A stretch of 64,000 nt of DNA from UKL13-2 sp038321965. GTDB taxonomy: Bacteria > Pseudomonadota > Gammaproteobacteria > Burkholderiales > Usitatibacteraceae. Each line of letters starts with the position of its first letter. Positions within the stretch are counted from its first letter, which is position 1. The notes below the pieces were generated by a model. The model was not told the origin of the DNA and did no database searches. It saw nothing but the letters and a program-made list of their open reading frames with translations. This document shows positions 63,636 through 64,000 of this stretch, piece by piece. The position numbers were made by a program, and so were the translations under genes. The stretch is taken from contig JBBQFL010000013.1 in assembly GCA_038321965.1 (NCBI GenBank), positions 1 to 64,000 on the forward strand, written 5' to 3'.

Positions 63636-63658
63636 AAAAAAGCCGCATGATAGCGGCT
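63636..63658 (-). terminator. Hairpin with T tract between rubredoxin and thiD
   Basis: AGCCGC (63641-63646) and GCGGCT (63653-63658) form a short stem with a 6-base loop, followed on the minus strand by TTTTTT. Its direction (minus) is upstream of the rubredoxin gene, so it may end a transcript that enters from the right; its role is unclear. Confidence 0.5.
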
Positions 63659-63710
63659 CCTGCGGGCGTGCGCCACATGGGCTATTTTGCAGCATTCCAG
63701 ATATTTAATC

Positions 63711-64000
63711 ATGCCAGACTACTTCAAAGCCCCTCCGGCAGTACTTACGTTTGCGGCAACTGACCCTTCCGGCGGCGCCGGCATCCAAGCCGACATTTTG
63801 ACGTTGTCGAGCATGGGTTGTCATCCGCTTTCAGTGATCACGGCCATCACAGTACAGAACACGTCAGGGGTCGAAGCGATTTCCGCATTGGACGCCGATC
63901 TGGTCGCCGATCAGGCCCGGGCGATACTAGAAGATATCCCAGTCGCGGCATTCAAAATTGGTGTCCTGGGCAGCGCAGAAAATGTAGCGGCAGTGGCTGA
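63711..64000 (+). CDS. thiD: Hydroxymethylpyrimidine/phosphomethylpyrimidine kinase (partial)
   Basis: From ATG 63711, 96 residues before the window ends. ThiD phosphorylates the pyrimidine precursor of thiamine twice. VLTFAATDPSGGAGIQADIL with GAGIQAD and ITAITVQNTSGV are its N-terminal marks. The gene is divergent from rubredoxin and runs off the window. Confidence 0.93.
   Translation, partial: MPDYFKAPPAVLTFAATDPSGGAGIQADILTLSSMGCHPLSVITAITVQNTSGVEAISALDADLVADQARAILEDIPVAAFKIGVLGSAENVAAVA

Overview
The window carries the replication-origin region of a betaproteobacterium, judged from gene content and protein similarity. The layout rpmH / dnaA-dnaN-gyrB, with rnpA-yidD-yidC, mnmE, mnmG-rsmG-parA-parB, atpIBEFHAGDC, glmU and glmS on one side, is typical of proteobacterial origins. 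The pilGHIJ-chpA, rubredoxin and thiD block, a PhoBR pair, and an EIIA-HPr-EI phosphotransferase system point to Betaproteobacteria. The species cannot be named from the sequence alone.

Layout. (1) 1-7773 is accessory DNA on the far side of glmS. It holds the end of an IS66-like transposase, a small operon (an unusual DUF3658-sigma-1.1 protein, then a DUF5063 protein), a large secreted RCC1-repeat protein, a GNAT acetyltransferase, a 5'-truncated group II intron, and an array of degenerate repeats beside glmS that looks like a Tn7-type transposon end. (2) 7774-27113 is the housekeeping replichore, every gene on the minus strand: glmS, glmU, ATP synthase, parBA, rsmG, mnmG, mnmE, yidC, yidD, rnpA, rpmH. 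Two ParB-site (parS) matches lie in and just before mnmE. (3) 27114-29168 holds dnaA with DnaA boxes on both sides; gene polarity switches here, as expected at oriC. (4) 29169-32778 is dnaN and gyrB. (5) 32779-38512 is a looser region: a hypothetical protein, a lone receiver protein, a membrane protein, an L,D-transpeptidase, an M23 peptidase and small ORFs. (6) 38732-46027 is a minus-strand cluster with ubiquinone genes (ubiE, ubiJ, ubiB), a Tim44-like protein, several small proteins and a sodium/solute symporter. (7) 46166-52829 is on the plus strand: phoB-phoR (with a Pho-box-like site), EIIA-HPr-EI, two small proteins and uppP. (8) 52949-63113 is the Chp/Pil chemosensory operon for type IV pili, followed by rubredoxin and the start of thiD.

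How the genes act together. ParA, ParB and the parS sites organise the origin set up by DnaA. The ATP synthase operon, YidC/YidD and the ribosomal/RNase P genes form the usual growth-linked block. UbiE/J/B make ubiquinone. PilG, PilH, PilI, PilJ and PilL form a phosphorelay controlling twitching motility. No tRNA, rRNA or CRISPR array was recognised. The least explained parts are the DUF3658-sigma-1.1 protein and the Tn7-like repeats next to glmS.
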